DNA from: Eublepharis macularius
Taxonomy: Eukaryota > Chordata > Lepidosauria > Squamata > Eublepharidae
Assembly: GCF_028583425.1 (NCBI RefSeq)
Contig: NC_072806.1
Span: 39,354,001 to 39,418,000 of the forward strand
Length of the DNA stretch: 64,000 bases
Direction: 5' to 3'
The notes below the pieces were generated by a model that worked only from the letters and a program-made list of their open reading frames with translations, had not been told where the DNA came from and made no database searches. The first letter of the stretch is position 1. Every line of letters begins with the position of its first letter. Below, piece by piece: positions 42,357-53,530 of the stretch. A program made the position numbers and the translations under genes.

Positions 42357-43401
42357 CCTCACTGCTTGGCACATTCTGGGTCGGAAGGGATGTCTGACAG
42401 TAGCGGAGATTTTACTGAATGCACGTAGGGACATTACTCGCAGGTCATACTCTGCTAAATGGAAGCGTTTTGAGACCTGGGCTAATGACAAAGGAGTGAA
42501 TGTTTGGGATTGCCATCTGTCATCTGTGTTTGAGTTTCTGCTGTCTCTAAAGGACGGAGGACTTTCTAATTCCTCTATTAAAGTTTATTTGGTGGCCATT
42601 TCAGCCTTCCACCCTAAGATAGATGGGAAAACAGTTTTCTCCCACAGCCTGTCGAAATCTTTTTTAAAGGGGTTGTATAACATGTTTCCACAAGTCAAGG
42701 AAATTGTTCCTCAATGGTCATTGCAAGTGGTGTTAGCAGGACTTATGAAGTCGCCCTTTGAGCCCCTGGCCACTTGTGAATTAAAATGGCTGTCCTTTAA
42801 GGTGGTTTTCTTGATCGCTATTACCTCTGCCCGTAGAGTTAGCGAATTGGCGGCCCTAAGGTGGGATCCTCCCTTTTTGAAGGTACATCAAAATAAAGTG
42901 GTTCTGAGACCTGACCTTCGTTTTAGACCCAAAGTCTCCACTCAATTTCATACCTCACAAGACATTGTCCTGCCTATCTTTTTTCCTGACCCTTCTAATA
43001 ACTCTGAAAGGGCCTTGCATTCCTTGGATGTGAGAAGGGCTATTTTATTTTACCTTCAACGTACCTCACAGTTTAGATGTGCCAAACAACTATTCGTGTG
43101 CTATTATGGACCCAGGAAGGGAAAAGCTGCTACAGCTCAATCAATTTCTCACTGGGTTACTCAAACTGTTAGGGCTTGCTACTCGCATGCTAAGTTACCT
43201 TGCCCTTTGGAAGTAAAAGCTCATTCCACTAGGGCGCAAGCTGCCTCTGCGGCCTTCCTTAGGGGAGTGCCCTTGCAAGATATCTGCAGGGCTGCAACGT
43301 GGTCGTCTTCCAACACGTTTGCTAAACATTATGCTCTAGATGTGTGGGAAAGGAAAGAGGCTGCTGTTGGTCAGGCAGTACTTCAGTCTCTTTTTCAATG
43401 A
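42262..43401 (+). CDS. DIRS-A2 ORF3: tyrosine recombinase fused to the ORF2 tail frame
   Basis: A continuous frame of 379 residues. Its start (ATG 42262) lies in the ORF2 tail, and the recombinase proper begins near 42400 (VAEILLNARRDITRRSYSAK). A two-base difference from A1 (ACAGTAG against ACAGAGTAG) removed the ORF2 stop and fused the frames. Catalytic residues: Arg in TSARRVSEL, HxxR in KAHSTRAQAAS, Tyr in AKHYALDVW. It carries out circle integration in DIRS elements. No stop interrupts it. Confidence 0.9.
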   Translation: MQLSQGSYYRFTLNPDLLSDKGVWYHDLPKLNLTAWHILGRKGCLTVAEILLNARRDITRRSYSAKWKRFETWANDKGVNVWDCHLSSVFEFLLSLKDGGLSNSSIKVYLVAISAFHPKIDGKTVFSHSLSKSFLKGLYNMFPQVKEIVPQWSLQVVLAGLMKSPFEPLATCELKWLSFKVVFLIAITSARRVSELAALRWDPPFLKVHQNKVVLRPDLRFRPKVSTQFHTSQDIVLPIFFPDPSNNSERALHSLDVRRAILFYLQRTSQFRCAKQLFVCYYGPRKGKAATAQSISHWVTQTVRACYSHAKLPCPLEVKAHSTRAQAASAAFLRGVPLQDICRAATWSSSNTFAKHYALDVWERKEAAVGQAVLQSLFQ

Positions 43402-43799
43402 GAACACATGCCCGCCTCCTGGGTAAGTGGCTTGTGAGTCTCCCATGTGGGGCTGCACAGAAGACAGACAGTGAAAACAGAGTTGCGCTTACCGTAACTA
43501 CTGTTCATTGACGTCTTCTGTGCAGACAAACAAACCCTGCCTCCTACCCCGCTGTGTTCTTTCTGATAATGAGAGGGCATTCGGCAGCAAAGGAGAAACT
43601 GAGGGGAAGGGGGCGATGTCACCCAATGTCGCTCGGGCGGGAAAAGCCGTGCAGGCGCGTTGGTGCGTACGGGTGCCCCCTAGTGGACGTTGGCTAGAAA
43701 AGAAAAATCCGGTTGGCAGGCCTGTGCAGGCGCAGTCCCATTTGTGTCTGCACAGAAGACGTCAATGAACAATAGTTGCGGTAAGCGCAACTCTGTTTT
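43402..43799 (+). repeat. DIRS-A2 internal complementary region and 3' inverted repeat
   Basis: 43436-43530 repeats the joined ends in inverted form (CACAGAAGACAGACAGTGAA then AACAGAGTTGCGCTTACC). 43590-43799 is the 3' inverted repeat with GGGTGCCCCCTAGTGGACGT, ending GCGCAACTCTGTTTT at 43799. Confidence 0.88.
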
Positions 43800-45207
43800 A
43801 TGGGATCATAACCCATACATAGACTGGGCTAAAGGCATTGTCATGTTTAATTCAAAATATTATGAACAACATTGTTGGCAAGTGATGTGGGGGACAAAAG
43901 AGCCACCCCGGATGGATGAGGCTCTTCTAACCCAAGAAGAAATCAACTGCATCCCAAAGGAGTATAGAAACCTAAAGCAAGCTTTCAGTGAAGAGGAGGC
44001 TGACAGCCTGCCCCCCCCCCAATCGAGCCACAGACTGCGCAATAGAGATAATTCCGGGGGAAAGTCTACCAAAAGGCAAACTATACCCCATGAGCCCATT
44101 GGAAAGAGAAGAGCTGCGGAAATTTATAGACAAAAACTTGGAAAGAGGCTTCATTCGTCCAGCGAATAGCCCTCATGCGGCACCAGTACTGTTTGTTAAA
44201 AAGAAGGATGGAGGATTAAGACTGTGTACAGATTTCAGAGGAATTAACGCTGTCTCAGCAACCAATGCTTATCCCATCCCATTGATTCGAGATCTGCTCA
44301 ACGTCGTGGCTCAAGGTAAGATCTTTTCAAAACTGGATTTAAAAGATGCGTATTTCCATGTTAGAATCAGAGAAGATGAATGGAAAACCGCGTTCAATAC
44401 GCCATTAGGACAATATGAATACCTTGTCATGCCTTTTGGCTTATCTGGCGCCCCATCTGTGTACATGTCCATGATCAATGAAGTATTGCACAAATATTTG
44501 TATAAGGGAGTAGTCGTTTACCTTGATGACGTGTTAATTTATTCAAAAACAAAAGAAGAACATGTGAAATTAGTACAGGAAATGTTAACCACCTTAATGT
44601 GCCACAAGCTCCCTATTAAGCTTTCCAAATGTGAATTCCATAAAAAGGAACTGGATTATTTGAGATACCGCATATCAGGGCAAGGTCTAAAAATGGATCC
44701 CGCAAAGGTCCAGGCCATGCGGGACTGGCAGACTCCCTCCACACGTAAACAATTACAATCCTTCCTAGGCTTTGCCAATTTTTATAGAGACTTCATTGAA
44801 GGGTTTGCCCAAATTGCCATTCCCCTTACTGATCTATTGAAAAGCAAGGGGAAGGGAGATCAAGCGAAAAAGCCTTCCTTTAAATTGGACTGGAGCCCTG
44901 CTTACCAACTAGCGTTTGACAAGCTCAAAGCCCAATTTACGTCCGAACCAGTCCTGCAGCACCCCAACGAAAACCGGCCCTTCATAGTGCAAGTTGATGC
45001 CAGCGATGCCGTGATTGGGGAGGTGCTCTTACAAAAAGGGAAAGATGGGAAAGCCAGACCATGTGCATATTTGTCCCGTAAATTTCTGGAAGCTGAACAA
45101 CATTGGAGCATGTGGGAGAAGGAAGCATTTGCTGTGAAGGTGGCGCTCACAGTGTGGTGCCACTGGTTGGAGGGGGCTAAGCATCCGTTTGAATTATGGA
45201 CTGATCA
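43800..45207 (+). pseudogene. Chromovirus reverse transcriptase and RNase H
   Basis: The frame resumes after DIRS-A2 with LWDHNPYIDWAKG. RT blocks: KKDGGLRLCTDFRGINA near 44205, KLDLKDAYFHVRI near 44330, MPFGLSGAPSVY near 44430 and the catalytic VVYLDDVLIYSKT near 44510. RNase H: QVDASDAVIGEVLLQKG near 44990, then YLSRKFLEAEQHWSMWEKEAFA and WTDHK. One frameshift near 44015-44030 lies in a C run. The reading breaks off at 45207, where a CR1 fragment begins. Confidence 0.92.
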
Positions 45208-45815
45208 TAAGCTTTTGATAAGGTCCCCCATGACATTCTGATGGGCAAACTGGAAGACTGTGGAGTAGACTATAGGACAGTTCGGTGGATAAGGAACTGG
45301 TTGGAGGACTGCACTCAAAGAGTGGTGGTCAACGGCGTTTCATCAGATTGGAGGGAGGTGTCCAGTGGGGTGCCGCAGGGCTTGGTTTTGGTCCTTGTCC
45401 TTTTCAATATTTTTATCAATGATCTGGATGAAGGAGTGGAAAGGCTGCTCATTAAATTTGCTGATGATACCAAATTGGGAGCGGTAGCAAACACCCAAGA
45501 AGATAGAATTAAAATTCAACAAGACCTGAATACTCTGGAGAAGTGGGCAGCTGTGAATAGAATGCAATTCAACAAAGACAAGTGCACAATATTCCATCTG
45601 GGCCACAAAAATGGGAAGCACAAATACTGGATGGGGGATACACTTCTGGGCAGTAGTATATGTGAAAGGGATCTTGGGGTAAGAGTGGACTGTAAACTGA
45701 ATATGAGCAGTCAGTGTGATTCGGTGGCAAAAAAGGCTAATTCAATCCTGGGTTGTATCAAAGGGACCATAGCATCGAAATCGCAATTTCCAACTCTATG
45801 ATTCTATGATTCTAA
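45208..45815 (+). mobile_element. CR1 LINE fragment inserted in the chromovirus
   Basis: Encodes AFDKVPHDILMGKLEDCG, the RT motif PQGLVLVLVLFNIFINDLD and KFADDTKLGAVANTQED, then KCTIFHLGHKNGKHKYWMG and KANSILGCIKGT. The end reads CCAACTCTATGATTCTATGA, the CR1 3' terminus. The C-terminal third of ORF2 is absent (internal deletion). The chromovirus sequence between RNase H and the integrase core is missing at this spot. Confidence 0.9.
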
Positions 45816-47329
45816 CCCTTAGAGACCCCTCCTGGACCATCGGCTGTGATTTCAATGGATTTTATCACAGATCTTCCCTCCTCGAAAGGATATACAGTCG
45901 TTTTAGTAGTGGTGGATTTGTTTTCAAAACAAGCTCATTTCATTCTGTGTACTACAATCTCCACAGCTAAGAAACTGGCCAGCCTTTTCATGAAACACGT
46001 GGTCAAACTGCACTCCTTCCCTAATTGTCAGGCTATGGATGACAGGATACAACAGACAGATCTCTGGGTCATTGCATCAAGACACAAGGTTCCTGGTTAA
46101 ATGACTTTTTATTCAGAAATCAGATCATTTCCATATACAGGTCCACAGTTTACTTAGAAACAAGAAAGCTTCTAAGCAGTACAGCTTCCTTGAAAGGAAT
46201 AGGGACTTGAGGAAAGTACAGGGCTAAATACTCAAACATTCCCCTCCTCCCTAACCCACAAGTTTGAGTCATTTCGGTGAGCTTCAAAGAAATACCCAGA
46301 TTACACAGCTGTGTTCTCAGGCAGGGGGGGGGGAAGAGAAACGAAAGTGATGCATATAGCATTTGCAATATAAAATCAAACCATAGCATTGACAATTAGC
46401 ATCCCCACGAACAATGACGTGGATGGAGGGGACATACATGACACTACTAAGGTAATATCCGACAGAGGCCCACAGTTTGTTGCCAACTTCTGGTGGGAGC
46501 ATCTCAAAATTGCTGGAATTGAACAGGGAATTAGCTCCGTCTATCATCCCGAGAGCGACGGGCAATCAGAACGCACAAATCAGGTGCTAGAACAGTTCTT
46601 AAGATGTTACATCAACTATCAACAAGATGATTGGATTGATTTTCTTGATTTTGCCGAATATGCATATAACAACTCAACACACAGCTCTACAGGTGCTTCT
46701 CCTTTTAAAATAGTACATGAGGGAACAGCCTTAACTTTTGCAAAAACTCCTAACCCCCAACATACAGGAGATTTGGGAGAATGGACTCAATTAACTTCCC
46801 AATGGGAAATTATACAAAAGACTCTGAGCAAAGCAAAAGAGGACTATAAAAAGTTTGCTGACAGAAAACATTCTGAACAATGGACACTGCAACCAGGAGA
46901 TTTTGTGTACATCTCCACAAAAAATATATAAGGGGAGCAACCGAGTAAAAAGTTAGGATGGAGATACTTAGGACCATTTCCTATTGAGAAATTGATCAAT
47001 AAAGTAACTGTTGAAATAAAACTCCCAAGAACTTAAGACAAATCCATCCTGTCTTCCACTTCAGCCTTCTGAAAAAGGCTCCCCCACCTAACCAATGGCA
47101 TCCAGAATGGGGAGCCCCTCATCCAACGCTAGTGAATGGACAAGTTCACTATGAAGTAAAAGAAATTCTAGACTCTAAAATAAAGCACAACAAGCTTTAT
47201 TTAGTGAGGTGGAAGGACTTTGATAAATCGTTTAGAGAATGGGTGGAACAGTCACACATGAATGCTCCCAGACCCATCTCAAACTTTCATAAATGCTATT
47301 CTAATAAACCTGGACCTGGGTAAGAAGGA
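45816..47329 (+). pseudogene. Chromovirus integrase and chromodomain
   Basis: The integrase core starts at about 45845 (ISMDFITDLPSSKGYTVVLV, first catalytic Asp). It is interrupted after LHSFP by an antisense solo LTR (46026-46443) and resumes at 46444 with TKVISDRGPQF (second Asp) and YHPESDGQSERTNQ (Glu). The C-terminal region follows to about 47040 with stops, then a chromodomain near 47135-47290: YEVKEILDSKIKHNKLYLVR and WKDFDKSFREWVEQ. Chromodomains direct integration to particular chromatin in this group. The N-terminal zinc part is missing. Confidence 0.88.
46026..46443 (-). repeat. Antisense solo LTR inside integrase
   Basis: Bounded by TGTCA and TGACA, 418 bp. Its reverse complement starts TGTCATGTATGTC and ends CCATAGCCTGACA, matching the host element's own LTRs in layout. 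The flanks CTAAT (46021-46025) and CTACT (46444-46448) look like a 5-bp target-site duplication with one later substitution. Removing it restores the integrase reading LHSFP-TKVISDRG. Confidence 0.85.
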
Positions 47330-47355
47330 GAGGTCTAATTTTGGGGAGGCTGAAA

Positions 47356-47431
47356 TGTCATGTCTGTCACCCATCCATGCCATTTTCAGCTGAAGTGTTG
47401 CTGTGAACTAATGTTTTGTGCTGAACCATTG
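47356..47431 (+). repeat. Chromovirus 3' LTR, left part
   Basis: Starts TGTCATGTCTGTCACCCATC after a purine-rich GGGGAGGCTGAAA tract. It is cut at 47431 by DIRS-D and continues at 53531. Confidence 0.8.
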
Positions 47432-47640
47432 TTCATTGTCGTTCTTCTGTGCTGACACACATGGGGACTGCGCAGGCGCAGGCCAGCCGCCGGAACATTC
47501 TTTACCGCTTTTTTCAGCTCCTAAGGGGCTGTTGCTCGTGAGCCTGTCGCAGCCATTTCCCGCTCAAACGGTCACGTGTCTTAACGGCGCGCAACAGCCC
47601 CTTCCCTCAGTTGTCTTCTTGCCGCCACTAGAAGTTGGAC
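47432..47640 (+). repeat. DIRS-D 5' inverted terminal repeat
   Basis: Pairs with 53285-53530. Contains CTGCGCAGGCGCAGG (an NRF1-like box, about 47469-47483), AACGGTCACGTG and CAACAGCCCCTTCCC. Confidence 0.85.
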
Positions 47641-47806
47641 GTCCACTTCGTAGCTCCGCGTTTCTTGATCGAGTATCTTGGATGTTTTGGCTGTGACTTG
47701 GATTTCGGGTTTTGACTAACACTTCTTCTGACTGATTTGGACTTGTCTTTGACTTGGTGTGTATCGACCCGGTTTGTTTTGATGACGCGTACCTCTCGAC
47801 TCCTTA

Positions 47807-50017
47807 ATGGCTTCTAAGGCCCTTTTCAAGCACTGTACTCAGTGCCAAACTAAGATGACCCATACAGACGGGGATGATCTATGTTTGATCTGCCTGTGAG
47901 AAGGTCATAATGTGCCGGCGTGTAAGATCTGCCAGAATTTCACTCCCAAAGCGAGGCATGAGAGGTCCCAGCGGTTGAGGGCATCGCTGTGGCAGAAGGT
48001 GTTGGATGGAGATGAGGTACCGAGGCCCCCGTCGGTGGCAGGGAAAACACCGATGTCATCCCCGAAGGCAGGCCGCACCTCGACTCCAACTGGTGGACGT
48101 TCTAGGGCGGGCTCAGTAGTTTCCTCTAGGTCAATTCTGAGGTCAGAACCAGCTAAACAGTCAACACTGCAGACGGGCCCCAAGGAGTCGTTGGTTTCAA
48201 AATCGGATCTGAAAGGAAAGGCAACCTCGAAGTCGGATCCGAAGGATAGAGCGGGTCCAAGATCAGATCCGAAGGAAAAGGTGAAACCGAGGTCGGATCC
48301 GAAGGACAAGGCGACTCCGAAGTCAGATCCAAAGGGGCACACGACTCTGCGATCGGATACGACTGGGAAGAAGTCGAGTGCTAAGAGGTCTTCGGATCCG
48401 AAGGCCAGTTCGGAACCACCTCCGAGGAAGCTGAAGAAGTCTAAACACTGCCATTCTTGGTCTCCACAGCGTCAGTCTGATGATGAGGTGGTGATGGTTT
48501 CACCACGCACACCATCACCCCATTTGGGCTCCCCGGATCGGTCTGTTTCTGACGATGACATACTGGATCCGGTTGTTGATACGGGTGACTCCGGTGGACG
48601 GCACTCTCCGATGCCTGAGCCAAGTTCGGCTGCCCACTATCGAACCCGTGAGCGTTCCTCGAGATGGCCTTCTCCAGCATCTCCTACATCATCTGTGTGC
48701 AGTCGGCGTCATTCCTCTGAGGGGGACGGTGCAGGTTCAAGACCTTCACTTGCCTTGCAGCACCTTCATGCCTGCTGTGTTCCAGCCCCGTATCGCTGTC
48801 AGTGGAGTGGAGTGCCCTCGGGTTAAGATTCATCGGATCCAAGACCTTCAACTTCAAGAGAGCATGGGTGGCTGCCTCCATCGTTCCCTGGTGATGTTCC
48901 ATCAGCTCATACTTCTGAGGTGGAAGAAGTGGAGGCTGAGTGTTCTGAAGTGGGGTCTGAGTCACTGTCGGATCCTTCACCAGATGACAACATGGGCCCT
49001 AGTACGAGTTCTCCTTTCGAAGATCTTCGTATATACTCTGAACAGATGGCTCGCATGGCGAAGGCACTAGATATTGACATGTCATCTACTGTGCCGAAAA
49101 CTAAAGACAAGCTGCTTTGCTGCATCTATGGTGATAACCCAGCTACAGTGGGTTTCCCCATGCTAGAGGGCCTGGAGGAGATAGTGGAGAAGGTTTGGAA
49201 GGTGCCTTCAGAGCTGCCGGCTACGTCAAAACGTATTGAACAGATGTACAAAATTAAACAAGGCACGTGGCAATCGCTAATAAAACATCCTCCACCATCG
49301 TCCTTGGTAGCTGAAGAGATTCAGCGTCGGCAGTCTGGCTCCCTCTCTGCTCCTCCAGATAAGGAAGGGAGAAAGATAGATGGCTTAGGTAGACGCCAAT
49401 ACTCTATCTCTGCCTTAGGCCTTCGTATAGCCAATTACCAGATGATCATGGCAGGTTACCAATTATATTTATGGGAAAAGCTGTCATCCTATATCACCGA
49501 CTTGCTGGCAGATAAGAAGGCTGTGGTATCTCTCTTGCAGACGGAGGCCATTCGCCTCTTTAAACAGCAAATGAACGCAGGTAGCCATGCTGCTGACACT
49601 GCAGCTCATGGAATGTTCACTGCAGTGCTCTTAAGGAGACATTCCTGGCTCCAGTCGACTGTTCTTCCAGTGGAAATGAAATCCAAAATAGAGAATCTAC
49701 CATTTGAAGGAGATTCCTTGTTTTCCAACACTACAGATGAGGCGCTAAAGAAAAAGAAAGAAGATAGGCAGACGGCTAGGTCGTTGGGAGTGACCTTGGC
49801 AGATAGATCTGGATTTAAGCCACTGTATTCAACCAGATACAACCCATACCAGTATCATGGGAGATACCAGCACCACCCTTACTTTCATCAGAACCCCTCA
49901 GCTCAACGCCACTACAGTTCCTCACAGCAACCAAGGAGGCGTAGACCGTTCAAGCCCCGTCCATCTCAAGCCCCTGTCCAACAAAAAGATCCTCAGGGGG
50001 CAGGGAGGCAGTTCTGA
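47807..50017 (+). pseudogene. DIRS-D ORF1, gag-like protein with two stops
   Basis: The ATG at 47807 opens MASKALFKHCTQCQTKM; TGA at 47897-47899 replaces a Gly codon inside the zinc region, and TAA lies at 48824-48826. The rest of the frame is open to TGA at 50015-50017, about 736 codons. The linker at about 48180-48370 is a tandem array of SDPK-type octapeptides (SDPKDRAGPRSDPKEK). The conserved domain runs from MARMAKALDIDMSS near 49047 to LRRHSWLQST. ORF2 follows in the same frame. Confidence 0.86.
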
Positions 50018-50551
50018 TGGGACGCATTAACCTCAACCCTGAGTTTTTCGGACAGGCTGCTCCTATCTGAATGGGAGGCAATAACATCTGACTCATAGGT
50101 CTTCACAATTGTTAATAAAGGTTATGGGTTGGAATTCAACAAGTTGCCTATGTGTATTCCACCATCACTGGCTGTAAATAATACCTTGGTTGAGTTAGAG
50201 GATGAAATCTTTTGGCCAAGGGTGCTGTGGAAGAAGTGGCATATGAGGAGTCTGAGAAAGGCTTCTTTTCTCGTTTCTTCCTGGGCCCCAAAAAGGATGG
50301 GGGTTTACGTCCCATTCTAGATTTAAGGGGACTTAATGCTTTTCTTAAAGTTACAGTAAGTAACTGCAGTAATTTCCTTGCTAAAGGAAGGGGTCTGGTT
50401 TGCTGTCCTTGACCTAAAGGACGCCTACTTCCATATTGGAATACTTAAGGAACATAGGAAATTTCTGGGCTTCGTTTACAAACGAAGGGTATTCCGTTAT
50501 AGGGTACTCCCCTTTGGCCTGTCTACGGCGCCACAAGTATTTACTAAGTGA
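50018..50551 (+). pseudogene. DIRS-D ORF2, N-terminal RT remnant
   Basis: Open in the ORF1 frame after its TGA until TAG at 50096-50098 (the Trp codon of DSWVL in C). A 7-base loss near 50207 shifts the frame, the KFRMITLP block near 50350 is missing, and a TGA occurs at about 50548. KKDGGLRPILDLRGLN is still readable near 50292. Confidence 0.8.
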
Positions 50552-51887
50552 GTGGCGCCTGTGGTATCTTTTCTTCGGGAAGCAGGCTGTACCATTTTTC
50601 CATATCTGGATGACTGGCTTATCGTAGCAGATTCAGAGGCTAAGCTGTTGCAAGATGTGGACTTAGTAGTAAACGCTTGCAAACGCTTAGGTCTGCTTGT
50701 AAATTTCGACAAATCGAAACTGGTGCCGAGCCGCACAGTATCCTACATTGGTGCTGTATTGGACTCGGTAGGAGCAAGAGCACAACTGCCTCATGAAAGG
50801 GCTAAGTCAATTAAGGGCTTAATTTCCATGTTCAAGAAGAACCGTTTCCAATCTGTACGCACAATTCAATGTTTACTGGGTCATATGGCAGCTGCTACCT
50901 CAGTGGTGCCATTTGCGCGACTGCATATGCGTCCGCTTCAGAATTGGCTTGTACGGAGGTACAATGCTGTGCAAGACCCTCCGTCTCTCAGGTTCTCGAT
51001 GCCTAGGACCATACTATCCTCCCTTAATTGGTGGCTGTTGGATGACAGTTTATTTAGGGGAACTCCATTTGGCTATTTACACCCTGCGGTCACGGTGACC
51101 ACGGATGCATCGTTGCAGGGATGGGGGGCCTATTGTGGTTCTGAATGTGTGCAAGATGTATGGTCAGAGAGGGAAAGAAGTTTACACATTAATGTACTAG
51201 AATTAAGAGCAATACATTTTGCACTTGTGTCCCTTGCAGTGCTTCTACAGAATTGTCATGTGTTGGTGCAGACGGACAACACAGCTGCAATGTATTATGT
51301 AAACCAACAAGGAGACACTGCATCAAGGACTCTCTGCAAGGAGGCCACATTTATTTGGCAATGGGCGATTCTACACGGTGTATCACTCCAGGCCATACAT
51401 ATAGCAGGGTCCAACAATGCTCGAGCAGATGTGCTCAGCAGGGTACTGATGTTGGACTACGAGTGGGCACTAAACGAAAAGTACATTGGTCCGATTGTTC
51501 GGATGTGGGGCCTACCAGACATAGACGTGTTTGCTACAGCAGCAAATGCCAAGGTCCGGGTGTTTTGTTCAAGGGCAGGGAGTGACCCCTTGTCCATTGG
51601 GGATGCTTTCCAGTTTGTGTGGACCCACAGACTACATTATATATTCCCTCCATTCCCATTAATAGCAAGGGTGTTATGCAAAATGGAGAAAGACAACACC
51701 AGTGGCATTCTAGTGGCTCCTTTTTGGCCGAGGCAGGTGTGGTTCCCAAAGCTGTTGCAGCTGTCCAGACGGACATATGTGCGCTTACCTCCTCGGCCGG
51801 ATCTCCTGGTGAACAGGAATCTGTTTCACCACGAGCCCAAGAAATTACACCTGACTGGCGGATACAGCCACACCTTTAGATTTTTCT
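50552..51887 (+). pseudogene. DIRS-D ORF2, RT catalytic part and RNase H (open)
   Basis: A long open segment covering FPYLDDWLIVADS (catalytic Asp pair), the RT thumb, and RNase H with TTDASLQGWG, ELRAIHFAL, VQTDNTAAMYYVN and ARADVLSR. The ORF2 tail follows with WPRQVWFPKLLQLS. It is a relic of the enzyme because the upstream RT motifs are broken. Confidence 0.85.
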
Positions 51888-52929
51888 ATGCAGGTGCAGG
51901 AGGTTTTATTAAATGCAAGGAAGCCCTCCACGAGGCGGTATTATACTGCTAAGTGGCTTAGATTTGAAGCATGGGCAGCGACTAAAAGTGTGGTGCCCTC
52001 TAAATGCTCATTGAGTTTAATCTTTGGTTACTTGTGTGACTTAAAGAACCAGGGGCTTATGGTTACATCTTTGAAGGTGCACCTGGCGGCTATTTCCGCA
52101 TTTCACAAGCACGTTGAAGGCCATACTGTGTTTTCTCACTGCATGTCCCGACAGTTTTTGAAGGGAATGTTTAACCTATACCCACCTGTACCACCACCGA
52201 TACCTCAGTGGTCTCTATCTTTAGTATTAGCGAGATTGATGTTACCACCGTTTGAACCACTAGCCACATGCGCTTTGGACTTGCTGTCCTATAAGGTGGC
52301 TTTTTTGGTGGCTGTAACGTCAGCTAGGAGGGTTAGTGAGTTAGCAGCTCTTCGGGCTGACCCTCCATTTCTGAGGTTTCATACTAATAGGGTGGTTCTA
52401 CGACCATGCCTTAAATTTCTACCAAAGGTCGTGACTGCTTTTCACCTTTCACAGGATATTACATTACCTGTATTTTTCCCAAATGCGTCAACTAAGGGGG
52501 GGGGAAGCTCTTCACACATTAGATTTGAGAAGGGCTTTAGCCTTTTATTTAGACAGGACAAAAGGTTTCCGTAATAGCTCGCATCTGTTTATCTGTTTTG
52601 GGGACAAAGACAAGGGACAGAAACAGAAACTGTCTCCACAGACGGTGTCCCGATGGATTGTTTCGGACATTGTTAAGGCGTATGCAATGGCAGGATTAGA
52701 ATGTCCACTGTTGCTTAAAGCCCACTCTACAAGGTCTTGGGCAACGCCGTCGGCTTTCTTGAGGGGTGTCCCAGTCAGTAGCATTTGTAAAGCTGCAACG
52801 TGGTCATCTGCTGAGACATTTATAAAACATTATGCCATAGATGTCAATGCAGATCAAGATGTTGCAGTGGCGAAGGCGGTCCTTCACTCTCTATTTTCCT
52901 TAAAAAAAAAATTTAAAAATTGGTGTTAA
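51888..52929 (+). pseudogene. DIRS-D ORF3: tyrosine recombinase with one frameshift
   Basis: First frame 51888 to about 52500 (MQVQEVLLNARKPSTRRYYT, Arg in TSARRVSEL). A frame change follows in AAGGGGGGGGGAAGC, then ALHTLDLRRALAFYLDR to the end, with HxxR in KAHSTRSWATP and Tyr in IKHYAIDVN. The homopolymer location mirrors the defect in DIRS-C. Confidence 0.85.
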
Positions 52930-53149
52930 GACTGATTAAGTCAGGGTTAATTACTTAAGTAGTTAATTATTTCCTATAATTGGAAATGGTGCTTTATTGA
53001 GATATAAGTTATTGAGCATGTTGCTCTCACTGATCATTTGCTGTTGTATGCCTTCATTTTTACCTTGTCATCGTTACCTCTGAAGTTTAGTCTAATAAAA
53101 TTGAGTTGGAGCTTCACCTCGCCTCCTGACTGTCTTTAGCTTGGTACTC

Positions 53150-53530
53150 TCCCATGTGTGGAGGCACAGAAGAACGACGATGAAAACAGGGTTGACATAC
53201 CTGTAACTATTGTTCATCAAGTTCTTCTGTGCTGACACACATCCCTCCCTCCTACCCTGCTGTGAACTCCATTGTTACTATTTCATGATGGGTTGCGATG
53301 GCATGGGAGAACTGAGGGAAGGGGCCGTTGCGCGCCGTTAAGACACGTGACCATTTGAGCGGGAAACGGCTGCAACAGGCTCGCGAGCAACGGCCCCTTA
53401 GGAGCTAAAAAAAGCAGTAAAGAATGTTCCGGCTAAAAAAAGCAGTAAAGAATGTTCCGGCGCAGTCCCAATGTGTGTCAGCACAGAAGAACTCGATGAA
53501 CAATAGTTACAGGTATGTCAACCCTGTTTT
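53150..53530 (+). repeat. DIRS-D internal complementary region and 3' inverted repeat
   Basis: 53165-53240 carries the joined inverted ends (CACAGAAGAACGACGATGAA then AACAGGGTTGACATACC). 53285-53530 is the 3' inverted repeat, ending GTCAACCCTGTTTT. Inside it a 28-bp unit containing CTAAAAAAAGCAGTAAAG is tandemly duplicated (53405-53432, 53433-53460) where the NRF1-like box of the other copies would be. Confidence 0.85.

Larger units (their letters stand above)
38064..43799 (+). mobile_element. DIRS-type retrotransposon, copy A2 (full length, inserted in the chromovirus)
   Basis: About 5.74 kb with both inverted terminal repeats and the internal complementary region. The 5' boundary is TAG-TT-CACTG and the 3' boundary CTGTT-TT-ATGGG. 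The circle junction preserved at about 43465 reads CTGTT-TT-CACTG in complement, so the empty chromovirus site was TAG-TT-ATGG. ORF1 has several stops and frameshifts; ORF2 and ORF3 are nearly complete. It is a sister of A1 and supplies what A1 lacks. Confidence 0.95.
47432..53530 (+). mobile_element. DIRS-type retrotransposon, copy D, inserted in the chromovirus 3' LTR
   Basis: About 6.1 kb, closest to DIRS-C in protein sequence and terminal repeats. The boundaries are CCATTG-TT-CATTG and CCTGTT-TT-CTATG, with the circle junction copied at about 53165-53200. Removing the element rejoins the LTR at GAACCATTG-TT-CTATGCTG. ORF1 has two stops, RT has lost motifs, and ORF3 has a frameshift in a G run. 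Confidence 0.94.
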
